A stretch of DNA of 64,000 nt from Liolophura sinensis (taxonomy: Eukaryota > Mollusca > Polyplacophora > Chitonida > Chitonidae), in the NCBI RefSeq assembly GCF_032854445.1, contig NC_088301.1:59162512-59226511 (forward strand), written 5' to 3'. The position numbers and the translations under genes were made by a program. A model generated the notes under the pieces. It was not told the origin of the DNA. It was given only the letters and a program-made list of their open reading frames with translations, and did no database searches. Positions 14,076 through 28,000 of this stretch are shown in pieces. Position 1 is the stretch's first letter; every line of letters starts with the position of its first letter.

Positions 14076-17000
14076 TAAACTTTTATAAAGGAAAACAATT
14101 TGTTGTTTTGCAGATACGCCAAAAATAAACTTAACAACCATCTATTTCTATACACCAGTTTCAGGTTTCCATTTTGCATAGTCAGTGGGACCAGGACTAC
14201 AATGTTTACAATTACTCTCCACCATTCTCAATAAATTGGTTTCAGAAGAACCTAGATGAATTTTAGCTATTTGTCATTTATGCACATGCTTGGTATTCAT
14301 ATATGTATATGCATGTACGTTTCCCGGGTCAGACCATACCAAAAACTTCAAAAATGGTACTTGTTGCTGCCTCGTTTGGTGCTCAACACTGAGAGGTTAG
14401 AGCAATGAAACATGACTGGTCGACCGAGTGTCAGTATCATGTTAATTGTTAAGTACGATGTTACATACGTACATATATGTACATTTCCTTCCTTCAAGGG
14501 AGACAACTTTTGTAACTGCACACATGACCATATACTTTGGGGCTGCAGTATAGTGGTCCCTATTTACAGCCGTTGTTTTGCAGGATTAATTTGCATTTTG
14601 TGCTCAAACAAAAATTTATATTGTGTTTACATTCATAAATTGCAACTTTTCTAGGGCAGTTAGGGTATTCTGGGGGAGGGGAAGCTTACATGTTTTCACA
14701 TAGTTTTGAAACAACAGATCTGTGTTTAGATACATGTACGTACTGATAAATCATTGTATGTCAATTGTCTAAGTTCGACATTGCCATGGTAACCAGGTAG
14801 GCAGTTGCCCTTTAGCTACACAGTTATGCATGTACACACATTTGTATATGTATAGAGTATGTGTATGTGCATACCCAAGCCTGCAAATAAGCGTCCTGAT
14901 ATGGACATTGGGCAGTACAAATCCATAGTTAATCTAATTATGTGGAAATAACATCATAGATGGTGCTGTTTGTAGTTGTCCCCATGTTATGCACGCTTGG
15001 TCGGTCATTGATTTAGCTGTGCCAAGTAGGCTTAGTATTGTGACAGAGTAAAATCAGCAGAATCGTAAGAAATTCCCATTCGGTTGGGAGAAAAAGTAAG
15101 GCAGGAAACTTATTGAAGCATGGATCTTATTACACATTTCTACTATTCTCTCTGTCTGTAGTCCGCATTTAATGTCTCCCTGAAAACCAGAAAATAGGTT
15201 GCCTGGCACAAAATTTAAAATTTCAGGCACAAAATCATTGGTACCTGACATATTTTGTCACACAGGTGCCACTCAAATAGATATTTGCAGGCTTGATATC
15301 TCAGTCTAGGGTCGATGTTCTGATGGTGTACATGTAGTACTACTGTGACATTCATTTGTGTCCTAGGCATATTACTCTGAGAGGTATGGGTAACAGTTGT
15401 AAATTTAGTTTGGATATTTTTGTAGTATTTTTGTGTTATTTGATAAGTGCATGAATGTACTCATCTTTATCATTTTTTACCCAATGGCTTGGGATACCAA
15501 ACTTTGGAAGAGCCCTATGCATTTTTTTTTTTTGGCCTTGGACAACATCATTTAAGTTCATGGATGTAAATTTTGTGTTGAATAAGTTCTGAATTTTTAT
15601 CAGACATAGCCAAATTGAAGACCCATATAATTTTGTTGTTATTGACCTTGACCTATTTTATTAAGGTTGTTAAGCCTGTTTCTCCATTACTGCCTATAAA
15701 CAAACTATTGAGACTACTGTTGAAACTCTGTCAGTGTACAAGTATATTGTGGCAAGGAAGGTATATACTTAAAATATGGATGTATATACTTGGAACAACA
15801 TTCATAAATCTCATTAAAGTTTGAATCTGGATTCATTCTATTAATTTAAACATTCGTTAACTGAAATTCTTAACAGAAAGTATATAACATTGCCATATGC
15901 TTTGTTGGACGTAAAACTAAACTTCACCAGCTTGTAAGATTGTCGCAACAAATGATAGTATGGTGGTCACCAAGCTCTGCAATCAACAAATCCATTAGCA
16001 GGCTAATGTGGAATCTGTCCTTTCTCACCAAACTCATGGTGGCAACACATAATTGCAAAAACATTCCAGAGGGATGCACTTAAATTCTAATGGTTTGATC
16101 ATTGCAATTTTCTAGGCACCACAAAGCGAAAAGTCAGGTGTCATTTTAACCTAAAGCTTTGCTCTTTCTTTGATGTTGTCTTTTAATGAAGGATGAAATA
16201 TTTGATGGCTTAAGGTAGAATATCCTGACCGCTATACTCTGTATACAATGGAGGGAATACAAATCATTGGCACATACTGGAACCAGTTAATAGTGGATGC
16301 CATTTTTTGCCAGTGTGCTTTTGCCAGGACTGAAGCTTACATATTATATTTGGGAGGGTGGGGGTAGGGCTACATATTGGTTATTTTTACTCATGGTTTT
16401 ATTTAAGTGTTGGGTGCATGGAAAGCAGCCTGCTTTATGTGTTTATTAGATTATGGCTTTTGTGACGTTCACCGGGCTATTTTTGAATCCAAAATGAAAC
16501 TCCAGAAATTGCATTCAACTAATCCATTTTGTGTATGAAGTAATTGTACTTGTATATGTGCATGCAGCAGTAAGGGTAACTGTTCTAACCTTACAGTTAA
16601 TCGTTATACAAAGCTAATCTCGGTAGCCCCTGGGCAATGCTGTCCAGTATCTTGTGCATACCTGGTAGTATTACTCCATGTACATGTATTGTTGTGTGTT
16701 ATAACCTAGGTGCTCTGGTTAATGTAATAATCTGGTTTGATGTGTTGGCATTTGACTGGTATGCTAATGACGAGGTGAAAAGGTCCAGCCCTCTTGTCAG
16801 GCCTTGGATTATGATAACCCATATAACCCTCTTCCTGTAACAGGCTATATGTGCCCCAGTCTTCTGGACCTCCCCCATACTTTGCAGTGTTCATAGCACT
16901 GCTGTGTGGTGTGCACTAACGTAATATCTCCTTTGGCAGATGAAAACCACACATAACATATTTGCAGTGATGATAAAAAATATCTGTATGTATATCTCAA

Positions 17001-18123
17001 CCTTTTCACTGCTGACATTTTCTGTATGCATATAAAATTATCCCATGTGTTCGGGCACTCCCCTTTATACACATATGCAGAGAGATGTTTCTTGTGAGAA
17101 AAGAATATTTCTGCTGATACATGTATTTGTTTGATATACGAGTTCCTGTGGCAAAATTAGCAAATGACAATATATTGGATGTCACTGATTTTAAAATCTG
17201 GATTATCCTTGTCAAATATTCATACCTTCAAGTATGTGAAACTTGTGTCAAATTATGTTTTAATTTGTTGGAAAGACAGAGAATGAGACAGAGAAGGCAC
17301 ATAAAGTTTGGTCGTAGTAAATATACATTCTGAGAATATTGTCATTATTTTGAGCGATTTAAAAAAAAGAAAAAAAAACATAGGTATATAAAAAGGGTAT
17401 ATAAAAAAACACTGACCAATTATCAAGACAAATAAAGATTCAAAGTCTGTTCATCTAGATTGTTCTGTTATTCTTAGAAGTTAAATATACAAGATGTAGG
17501 GGGCAGCTCCAAGCTGATTGTAAATTTGTTGTGAATCAGCTTGATTATGGGGCCTTCAGGTCTCTCAACAGCAGCATAATAAACAACTAAAACTTCTGCA
17601 CAAGAAATTAAAGGTGAACTGCAGTGGTATTTGATGTGAGTACATGGTGATTTTGCTGACCTATCAGTTTGGAATGTGGTGATGTCAAAGCATTACTGGC
17701 TCATTCATCTGACCAACAACAAGTAACATTACATATTCTGAATATATGTACATATTCATGAATGATAACAGTGTAACATCACAACATTCTGAACTAAAAC
17801 AGATAAGCAACAGGACATTTCCCTTACAACATCACACTGGATGAATTAGGTTTACAAAAAAAAAATAAATTAGTAAAAAAACCTTCCACAATCTTATAAA
17901 TGTACTGTACAGTAACTAGGGAAGCCTATTATTGACACATTTTGTGAAAATTGAAAGATTTGCATGTCATCTTTAAACCAGCATGGCATATATTGCCTCT
18001 GGGAGAAATTATTAGAAAGTTTGATAGTTACATGTACATACACATACCAAAAGGCAGTAGATTTACTCCAGGCGCTTCGGTTCTATCCACCAATAAAACT
18101 GACTGCTGATATATTACTCTGGG
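14076..18123. other. No supported gene
   Basis: AT-rich spacer without recognisable coding exons. There is a T-run near 15521-15533, A-rich tracts at about 17360-17408, and no frame above 80 codons. Nothing further is seen. Confidence 0.55.
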
Positions 18124-18310
18124 TGGCATCCATGGCCGAGGTGGTTAGTGTACCAACACAACACAATGACCCGGGAGCCTTTTACCTATGCAGTTGGTGT
18201 AAGGTTGTCCTGCCTGGTTTCCTCCCATCATTATGCTGGCTGCTGTCGTATAAGCGAAATATTCTTAAGTAGGGCAGGAAACACCAATCAAATAAATCAA
18301 TAAATAAATT
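18124..18310 (+). mobile_element. tRNA-derived SINE, + strand, internally deleted
   Basis: It begins with a tRNA-like A box, TGGCCGAGGTGG (18133-18144), followed by TTAG as in tRNA-Leu/Ser genes. It ends with the conserved 3' module (ATTATGCTGGC, TATAAGCGAAATATTCTTAAGT, AAACACCAATCAAATAAATC) and an A/T-rich tail. Compared with the copy at 18441-18700, the middle section with the B-box region is missing. Tails of this type are common in molluscan SINEs. No target-site duplication was found. Confidence 0.85.
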
Positions 18311-18440
18311 AAGTTACCTTGTTGTACACATTGCACAAATTCTACAGATTGAGGGATATAATATTCTCGATCATATATCTGTAAAGTGGGTGGCCCAAAC
18401 TTCAATATATGCCTTTATGCATGCAGGATAGAAATCTTTA

Positions 18441-18700
18441 TTTGATTTACATGTTACTGTACTGTATATGATTAGTGTTTTAAGATGTACTCCGGAATAT
18501 TTCACTTGTACAATGGTGGCCAGCATTATGGTGGAAGTAAACCTGGGGGAAACCAATGACAACCCGCAGGATACTGCAGACCTTCCGGAGAGCAAGCCAA
18601 CATGAGCTGGAAACTTTAACTCATGGTGACCTCATTAGCGAGAGGCTCCTGGGTCATTGCGCCATGCTGGTATGCCAACCACCTCGACCATGGAAGCCCC
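18441..18700 (-). mobile_element. tRNA-derived SINE, - strand, near full length with target-site duplication
   Basis: Read on the minus strand: CCATGGTCGAGGTGGTTGGC (A box), GCGCAATGACCCAGGAGCC, a degenerate B-box region (GAGTTAAAGTTTCC), GGTTTCCCCCAGGTTTACTT, CATAATGCTGGCCACC, and a tail with GTGAAATATTCCGGAGTAC. It is flanked by perfect 13-bp direct repeats, ATAGAAATCTTTA, at 18428-18440 and 18701-18713, the signature of LINE-driven insertion. The tail end (18441-18475) is diverged. It faces the SINE at 18124-18310 head to tail in opposite orientation, 130 bp apart. Confidence 0.92.
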
Positions 18701-18713
18701 ATAGAAATCTTTA

Positions 18714-21700
18714 AGATCAGGACATTAGACTGTAAGATAATATATGTGCATGTGCCTATGTGACCATGAAACATGTATAAAAAGCATGTTTACATGTACA
18801 TTTGTGTGTTTTAATTCCCTCACTGAGAGGTCTTGTTTCAGTATGCTTGTAATTAATTATTGGGGGTTGCTTAATTGGAATTTGAATTGAACAGGTGATA
18901 CAGTATTGTAATTAATCAGTGAGGACATCATGAACAACCATAAAACACCTTTAAACTGTGTTGACATCTAGTGAATGTTATGGCTTGCCTCTGAGCAGGT
19001 CTTTATTGGTCCTAACCTTTATGTCATGCATGCCTCATAAACAGGAAACATTTGTGATCAAATGTTGCAAATTGAATTTTAAAACCTCCAAATGGATGTT
19101 ATTGGAGGCTCCTGTTGGCAATGTTTTCTGTCAACCCTGACATTTAAGAGTAATATCGATCAGTCCCTGTTGTTTTCATCCTAAGTAGCAGCTCTTCAGC
19201 CTGTGCTGCGGGTCTGTGAGAGGAAGAGCAGCTTAACTGCTGGGGCTGTGAAATGTGAGCATTGGAGGCCACATTCAGCACTATATGCTGGCTTTAGGTC
19301 TCAGGGGAGATAATTTATCTGTTTGTTTTTACCCGCTAGGTGTGAAGAACTGGTAGAAGATAGTACTCATCTGTATACATGTACATGTATGTCATTGTAG
19401 CAATAGAATGGCGTGAATTCCTGAGCCACTGTATGTACATGGAGATGTAAATATACACCTTCTTATTTGTGCTAATAAAATTGACATCCTTACAAAACCA
19501 TAATGCACGTACATCATGTTTTAATAGTCAGGTAATAAATATGATTACTTTTGTATTCTCAGAACAACAAATATAGTACATATATATAAGAAAAAAAAGT
19601 GCATATTTTTCACCTTGCGGTTTAAAGGGTATACATGTTTGTTTATAAATTCACATTAAAATGCAACTTTGCTTTGTTAGTATAGCTGATCCTTTGACTT
19701 TTGTTTAAATGAAAATAACAAATATTAAATGTTCTCTTTCATTAATCATAGTTAACTTGCTGCTTTGTTCTGGTTGTTTGGTCACTTACATGTGTATAAA
19801 TTTTGACCTTTCAGAGAGAGTCTTTAAAAATGTTACAAGTACGTTATATAGATGTCCTGCTCCACAATAATGAGAAGTTGTTTGACAAACCTGGATGTGC
19901 AGTATCTATGCAGGCAATTAATTGTTTACTGAAAAGACATTGGTAGGAGAAGCTAATGGCAGACCGAACAGCTTGCCTGCCCAGTGCCTCCAAAGTTACC
20001 TCTTGTGCTCCCTATATCCACATCTGGCAACCCCTACATGATGCTTCCCATCCTACAGCACTAAAATTCATTAGCGCTTTGCCAAACATACAAACACTTG
20101 GCACGAACATGCAAATATTTATGTACGGTTCCCTCCTGGCAAGCCTGTTGTTGTTTGGCCTGTCCAGTATAGTCTGGGTGAAAATTGGAGGAAGTTTGAC
20201 CTGTGGTCAAGTCACTGTAAAGTTCGCAGCTTTCTCATGGACACTTGTGGCAGGTCTATGATTGCTAATGTCACATTTGATGAAATTAAACAATAGGCAA
20301 GTTTAAGAAGTGATCTTCTGCTGAAAATGTGTTATAGGACAGACATGGTTTCTAGAAAAATGTACATGTAGAAACATGTAAGATTTCAGGAGTTGGATAA
20401 ATATATACTATTAGAAGGCATACAGACTTGGACTTAGGTTCGATGATGAGAGATTTTTATGAAAGATAATTTGTATTGAAGAACTTCTTGAACTCCACTT
20501 TGTTTTGATTACTATGTATAGGATATGTATAGATTGAAACATGTAAAGCTTGCATGTCACCTAAATTAAATTATTTGGTAGTTTCCATGATCTGTGCCAT
20601 GTGAAATATGAACATCCCTTTGAAAATGTCTACAGCCTAAATTGGGATGTTTGACCTCCAGTCAGGCAGTTGTAACTGGAATGCAGATAAGATAATATTG
20701 AATGTGGTTTCAATTGTGGCTGTCATCTAATGTTTTATTTACATGTACATCACCATTGTACTAGAAAAATGTATCAATACACTGGTTGTTACTAATAATC
20801 AAGGAAAACAATGAAGCCCTTCCAGATTATTTGTAAACGATTTTAATAATGAGTAGAGAAGTGTCTTGATTTGAATTTAAATTGTGATTAGGATACAAGT
20901 TACCTTTAGTACTACAAAATTACTGTGAATCATACATGTAAATCAAATGAAATCAGTTTGTGTTCGTTTCTGTATTGTAATTGTAATATAAAATTTCATA
21001 GTAAAAACAAGATTCCTTTCAATCAGACCATGTCATTTTAAAAGGAAATATTAAAGAAACAATATTTGGAATAAGTAGTGGGTTTGTCATTTCATGACGA
21101 TATTTATCTCAACAGAAATATAGCAAGGCGTTTTTTTTTCTTTGTGAGTGCATGTACATTGGATTTCGAGATATTTTGATGAAATTTTCAAAAATCCACG
21201 TTAATTTGTCTTTGAATGTTGAAGATGTGCATCTGCTTGTTTGCTTCCCACTTTCTTGTAAAAGGTTAACAGCTTTCATTTGTTCCAGTCTTGTCCATCT
21301 TCTACCCCCTCTGATGCTTAGTGTTCTTAGGAAACATCAAATTGAATGGTCAGGAAAGGATGACAAGCCTTAGATGTTTTATTTTCCATTTCCTGCACCT
21401 TTAGGAATAGGTCGCAGTTTGAAAGACAGCTGACACTCCTTGTGGATTCATTAAGTAACTCCTTATATTAGAGCATCAGTAGGTGTAACTAAGTACCCAC
21501 TCTTCGGCTGGCTAAGGGGAGAAATCGCTCAATATGCAGGCCCTGGGAATAACTCGAGGAGATGAAAAGCTGGTCAGGGGAGAATGCTGTAGAGCTTGGA
21601 AACACACGCTAAAATTGTCAGATGCACCAAGATTAACCTTACCTTGTCTTTGTCAACTGATTTGTATTGGGAATGTTTTTTGTAACTGTTACTTCTACGT

Positions 21701-24700
21701 CTACCTGCTTGTACTTTTTAATACCTTCTTTGTTTCTCAGTTACATTTATCTGCTTGTATTGGTAATACCTTTTTGTCTTTTGGTTACATCCAAAATTTT
21801 CATTTAAAGGTACCTTTGGCTATGTTTTAAAGAGGCTGTATTGGAGATTTTTGCCCAAAATTTATCAGGGCAAATCCAATTGAATTTTTGGTATTGTTTT
21901 AGAATAGCCCAACTAATTAGCTTTTCACAAAATATGATGTGCTACAATGTACCTCATCTTTGCACATTTTATAGTTCAGAAAATTCATAAAGTGGGATAC
22001 ATCGTAACTTTTTCAAAGTTTACAACCATTTTAACACTATAAATAGTTCCGGTGTGAATCTGGTATTTATTTAAAGGCAATAATTTGCGCTGTTCTTGAT
22101 AAATACAGAAAAATTTGATTTGCAAATATGGTTATAACTTAATGAAATCATTTTGCAAACTAGAAATTTAATTGCTGTTTTTTCTGGCATCTTTCTTTGT
22201 TTTGTTAAAGTAAAAACGTCAGGTAGTTTCTACCTCTAGGTTTCTGTGTTGTTTTAAGGGTTCTTGCGTGACAAATTTCCTGAAGCTTTACTTTATCTGA
22301 GCACTGGTCAACATGGTAAAGAACATAGCATTTGACAGTGTACATTAACAAGGCCTAGGACAGCCTTACACAGGAAACCTATTGATTTACCCTTGCTGGG
22401 TTCAATACAGTCCTTTCTTAGTTGAACTCCTGCTGGTGGATTTATTGGCTTCTTGGCCATTGTATTTGTGGTCATCTACTCATCGGTGCTTGACCATTCC
22501 TTTTACAGTTGGTGATTGATCTGTCTTGCTAACCAAATCCTTCTGGCCTAAACAATGGATGGAATGGAAGCTGATTGCGATCCAAGATAAAACAAAGGCC
22601 ATTGTAGAATGGCAATGAATGGACTTGAAAGTGAATTTTGATGATCTAGGATAGATTTTCTTTACTTGGTACGCCATTAATGGAATTGAGTTTAATGTGC
22701 CCATTGAGTGTATGAGTTCTCTGAGCTGGAGTTCTATTGCTTCATATTGTTAGAATTGACCGTTGAACAAGTGGCATATTTATAGTCTCACTTCACACAG
22801 TGTCATGGTTTTAAGCACTCGCAGAAAACAATGTGCATAACATAGAGAAATAAGAAATACTAGAAACGTAAGGAAGAAGGAAGTTAGTCAAATAATTTCT
22901 AAATTTCATGAAACAAGATTCATTGATATGATATAGAACATAGATAATATTTCATTGCAATCCATACATATACACTTGTATGAGTGAATAACAATAAGCA
23001 CTAAAAAGTATGCCTTAATCTTTTATTTCTCCTTTTTAGCCTTGAATTCATGATATGACAAACTGGTGAGAATTGCCAGAATACAAATTGGTGTGTAAAT
23101 TTGAGTTGGATTGAGTCTAGGACATAATGGTATGCTTATTTACGTGGATGTGCTGGTTGAATGGAAGGGGTGGGGTATATTGGCATGACATTTTTGTATT
23201 TACTTGTATCTAATTTTTGTAAGCATATTTTATTGTGGTTAGGTGTCCCAGAGATTATGAAATCTAAACTCCCAGTCCCACCCACCAATCTCACCTGAGC
23301 TAAGCATCTTGCTGTGTAATAACTTTTTGTGTGACATTTCACAAGTGTGAGTAGCAGGTTGAAGGTAGTGTCAGATATCTGGTATCTTGTGACTTCTGAA
23401 AATTCAGGTTATAGCCCATGTGGTTTATATTTCTCTCCTGCTGAGGTCAGCACAATACTTCATACTTGATACATTACTTGTCCCACTGTTTTTGTCATGG
23501 CAGGTAGTCCTTGTACATGAACTTCATGACACTTTCTCAACCTACGCTTATTGGGTGTAGATGGAAATCATATTCACTGATGAAGCAATTTACAAAAAAC
23601 AAATTGTCTTGAATTAAGCAATAAACATTTACATGCATTAAGGTCTGTACATGTACTGTATGCAAATCGAATAAACTTGAAAATTGGGCTTGTAACAGCA
23701 CAGGAATTATCAGCATGATGAAGTTAATGATGTTAATGATGTTAATTATCCTAATTTTGTATTTTGCTCTGGGGATCATTTGTGATGCATTGTACCTCGG
23801 GGCCTATATGCACATTTTACATGTCTTTCATTCCAGACATTCTACAGCATATGTTTATTCATGTATGTGATACTAATGATAAGGGCAACAGAATGACAGT
23901 ATGGATTAAGGAGAGGATTGAACTTTCTGAGCCAGAGGTGAAATCCTGTTTCTGATCTTGTCTAGATTCCTAATGTGATAGTTCCCTCCTAAGAGCCAAG
24001 ACCCTGAAGCCTGTGTGCCCTGACAACTGAGATAAACCATTTGATAAATGGAAACCTAGATCAGCATTAGGCTGAAATGTAATTAAACTCAACACTTATC
24101 TACATATTTTGGTTGGGAATTCCAGTAAGTCAGGCAAATTCTAGCACCTGTTTGACTCTTGAGGGCCTTTCTGTCAGCATGTGTCCATCTGTTGACTCAC
24201 TTTATATGTAACATTTCCTGGTTTTTCAGCTGACCCAACACCCCTACATAACACATTTACAGGCAGTGGACTGTTCCACATTAGGCTGACCCAGATTAGC
24301 CACACATCAACTGGTCAGGATTAGTTTATGAGTACACAGGACTGGGGGGTGGGGGGCAGAAGGCTAGGGAGATCTACATGTTGATGGTGCAATTTGTGTC
24401 ATAAGTGTATGTTAGTAAGCTGGAAAGTGAAGGTTGCAGAGTGAAAGTTTCACAGATTTCTTGGCAAGGACAGAAAGCTGTTGGGTCATGCCAGCACTGA
24501 TCTGGCACACATGGATTTCTGTCACAGCTGGCAGTAACATGCTCAGACAGCAGTGTGACAACTGTGCTAGTGAGAGGTGATCAATTTCCACTGTCAGACC
24601 TGACTAGTGCTGTCCATGTGTGTGTGTGAGTGGTCTACTGATTGCCAGGTAGCAGTTTTCACTGGTACAATAATCAGGCCATTTCAGCCAAGGCTAGAAA

Positions 24701-24909
24701 TTGACTTGACCAGCTGGGTTGTTGTGGAATGCTGTATGTGCTAAAGCCCACGAGGGATAAATATTGGAAGGTGTGCATCTACCCTGCCTAACTGAACATC
24801 TGTTGTACAAACCTCATCTCTAATATCACACAAGCACAGGTGTCATATAAGAAGACGTCAAATGTGGATAATTTACCTGTAACTTTAATCATTTTTACCT
24901 GCTGCAAAT
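18714..24909. other. No supported gene; upstream region of candidate exon 1a
   Basis: A mostly AT-rich spacer. A 101-codon frame at 19956-20261 with a hydrophobic C-terminal half is not recognised and has no splice or homology support. A G-rich tract at 24343-24373 (two runs of six G) lies about 550 bp before the exon 1a ATG. The last ~800 bp are somewhat less AT-rich and should include the exon 1a 5'UTR and promoter, but no core promoter motif stands out. Confidence 0.5.
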
Positions 24910-25015
24910 ATGGCCTCTCTGGCAGTTGACCCCAAGAGGGATCACCATGGACATAGCACATTTTCTCGATCGTCTTCTTTCCGCAGATCCAAGCGCAAAC
25001 AGGGGCCATTCATGC
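24910..25015 (+). CDS. SRGAP: Candidate alternative first coding exon 1a of srGAP
   Basis: An ATG at 24910 opens 35 codons plus one base, ending at a good donor (ATGC|GTAAGT, GT at 25016). An in-frame TAA at 24886-24888 precedes it, so this is the first possible start. The peptide begins MASLAVDPKRDHHGHS and continues with a Ser/Arg-rich basic stretch (SRSSSFRRSKRKQ), plausible as an unstructured, phosphorylatable, membrane- or nucleus-directed N-terminus. The exon is richer in CpG-containing Arg/Ser codons than its surroundings. It ends in phase 1, matching the phase of the exon 2 acceptor at 51685 and giving a His at the junction (C+AT), where vertebrate srGAPs have Glu/Asp. Intron 1 would be 26.7 kb. 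The link to srGAP is an inference from phase, strand and order; it could belong to another transcript. Confidence 0.5.
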
Positions 25016-28000
25016 GTAAGTCAGTCTGTACTAGTTTTAACTTTTGTAAAGGTTTCTTGTACTGATGTACTAACCAGTAGAGTTTGTGATTTATGCTGGA
25101 TAATGCTACATAAAAATATACATTGTATGAAAATCTATGTAGTATACATGGTCAGCTTCATGTTGTGCTATCTATTTCATGTCTAGAATATATTTACATG
25201 TATGTATACGTATATGTTAACTTTTGAGATTCATGAAGCAATGAGGCGTGCGTCGCGGATTTTAACCAAGTTTAGAGGTAATGTAATAGACCTGTCATAT
25301 GGCCCAGGGCTTGTCATTTGCAGGCCTAAAACTATTTCATGTTCAGTTAGCCCCAGGCTTATTAAAAAACGTGTCTGGTTTTAAGATGTGTCGTGAAAGT
25401 TCGGCCATGTGTGTGCCGGCACATGTAACCATCAAGATTACGTGACAAAAAGCGACAGGTTTATGAACTGCTCGATCTGTTGGATCACCATCAACACACC
25501 TCCTGCTGAGATCTTCTCCTTGTTTGAGTTGCACATATATTTTTAGCTGTCTGCTCAAGGTTTTTGTCATCACGTAAACATGTCTTAGACTACTCACAGT
25601 TTACTCGTCTGTGTCTGGATAACATACAAGGGTTTCACTTGACCTAATTCCACATACAGATAATTATCTTAGTGCTTTTTAAGCTAATAGGAGTTCTTTA
25701 AAGGTGTGAAATGCAGAATTACAGCTGTATGTGAAATATACAACATATGCATGTACATCACACATGTTAGTTAACAATATGTTTGTCAGATGCTGTGTTG
25801 TGCCATCCTGAAGACATCCCTTCCAGTGACTGCACACACTTGCAGCCCTTGTATACAGATCTTCTGTGTACTTGGCATTGCATTATGTTTAGGATTGCTT
25901 AAATGTTTTTATATGATGCTGATTCATTTTAGGGTTGACTTTATTGCACAGACTACAATACATAGTGCATGCATGTTTATATATACACTCATGGGCATGT
26001 AGCATAAGATCCATCGTTTTGTTGAAAGTATTGCATTTGTAAGCTGTTCATGGTATATGGTTATTGTTCTTACATACGGTCCCTACATGTGCATGCTCTA
26101 TGCATGTTACGGTGTATAGGTTTTGTAGAGTACTTTCTGACAAGTGGCATTAAGTTTTGAGCTTGTCATGATTACTTTATGTAAATACAGTTGTGCATGT
26201 ATGGAGTTTATCTGGTTATGCATATATTTGCATGTCATAGAATGAGATTCATGGTCGTTTCAAAGTCTTTGCTATCGTGAATTCATTTTGCAGTAATCAT
26301 AGTGAATTGTTAGTTATTAACATGCAAATTGTAAATATATGCCAAGCACACAAACATTCATATAATGAACTGACCGTTACATTAGACTTGTGCTAGGAGA
26401 TCTCAGATATAATGCTCAGTCCCTTTTTTGTGTTGAAGTCCTTTAAGTTTAAAGGTGTGGTAGCTAGCAGACTACAGTATTTTATACTCAAGGGTTAAGC
26501 TCTCTGTTGTTCTTGGTATTGCATGCAAATGGGACCAGACTGGCCATGTGGTAACTGTTCCCCTGTTAACCTCTATGCCATAACAGGAGAAAACAAAAGC
26601 CAGCCTTGGCCGTCCCCTTTCCTACCCTCTTAGCTTGCTCCATGTGTTCCCTACTCAAAGGGTAATCCTCTTTTTTTCCAGGGATGAAATAAAAACTTTT
26701 AGATTTAATGGACTTAAGGCTTTGATTTGATTCATTGTTTTTTACAAGTGCTGTGATTTCCATGTACATATTAAACTTATTAAGCAAAATGTGGCTGAAA
26801 TATCACAGTTGGACATTTATATGTAACATTTACTTATCAGCTCATATAAATGTCTACACATGGTTCTAAAGATAATTCTTGTTAACAGTAGACCAAATTT
26901 AAGAGGACATTTTCGGTTATTAATAAAGGATCTATATTTGAATTAAGTCTGTTTCAGCCTGTGGAAAAGTACAACTTATCCTAGTTTTACTTGGATGTAC
27001 CTAATTGTTTTTTGTATGTCTTCACATAAAATAACAAATGTTGCAGCTCACAAGTAGGAGTACATGTACTTGTGTATATGTACATGCATATAGATCGGTT
27101 CTTGTCGGAGCAGTTTGATTTTTATTACAAACTGTAAATGTTTATCATTTTGACCTATAAAGCACTTTTTCCTCTGGAATTTAGGCATACAATTATTATG
27201 AAAGTGATGCCAAAAATGATTTGTTTGTGTCAGTGAAGATGCAAGCTTCATTAAATTATGCAAGCTTTATTAAACTCTTACAGATTATTTCTCTATACAC
27301 TACAGTTCTCTTAGAATGTTTTAAAATATTGGCTTGAGTCATGGTTGAAAAGGTGGAGGAATTAGGTATTTACATGTACTTGGATGCAGAGCTTATATAT
27401 ACGTGTAGGTTCATCTTCATTTTATCCAGTTAGACAATTCACATATGGAGCTGTCGTAAACAGAGTAATAGAAAAGCATTAGACTCAGGTGTTTATGCAG
27501 CACCGTCAATCTTAGCTCATGATCTCAGCGTTTAAATTACCATGTCAACTCCAGGGCATCGCACAGTAATAAACAGCTGTACCATCCAGTGGCATTCTGC
27601 AGAATGTAGGAAATATCAGTTTTTCTGGATGAAGACTTTGATAACCATCTTTATTCCTTGAAAGCTTTTCTATCTTTATTCCTGGAAAGCTTTTCTCTTT
27701 CAAAAGGTAAACTTATTCTGCATTTGAAATTACTTACATGTACATGTAGGCTTTGTGGGTTGTATAAAATCTAGTGGTCTGGATTGTGCTCCATTGCAGT
27801 TTTTATGTATACATCTACCCTGAAAATGGTGTGTGTGTGTAGGGGTAGGGGGTTGGGGGGGGGGGAGGCATTGTGCAATTCCTATCCTGTCACAACCCAG
27901 TGCATGTAGCACAAATCAAATGTGTGGTTCAGTTTTGTCCTTGAGTCCACGAACCATGATTAATACCTTTCGGTTTAAGCAACACACAGATGTAATCATA

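Noticed and set aside
18133-18144. tRNA gene suggested by TGGCCGAGGTGG plus TTAG
   Set aside because: Only the A-box region is tRNA-like; there is no acceptor-stem pairing or intact B box at tRNA spacing, and the sequence continues into a SINE body and tail.
19956-20261. 101-codon frame with a hydrophobic, membrane-like C-terminal half
   Set aside because: No recognised domain, no splice sites that extend it and no neighbouring exon; hydrophobic runs are common in translations of T-rich DNA.
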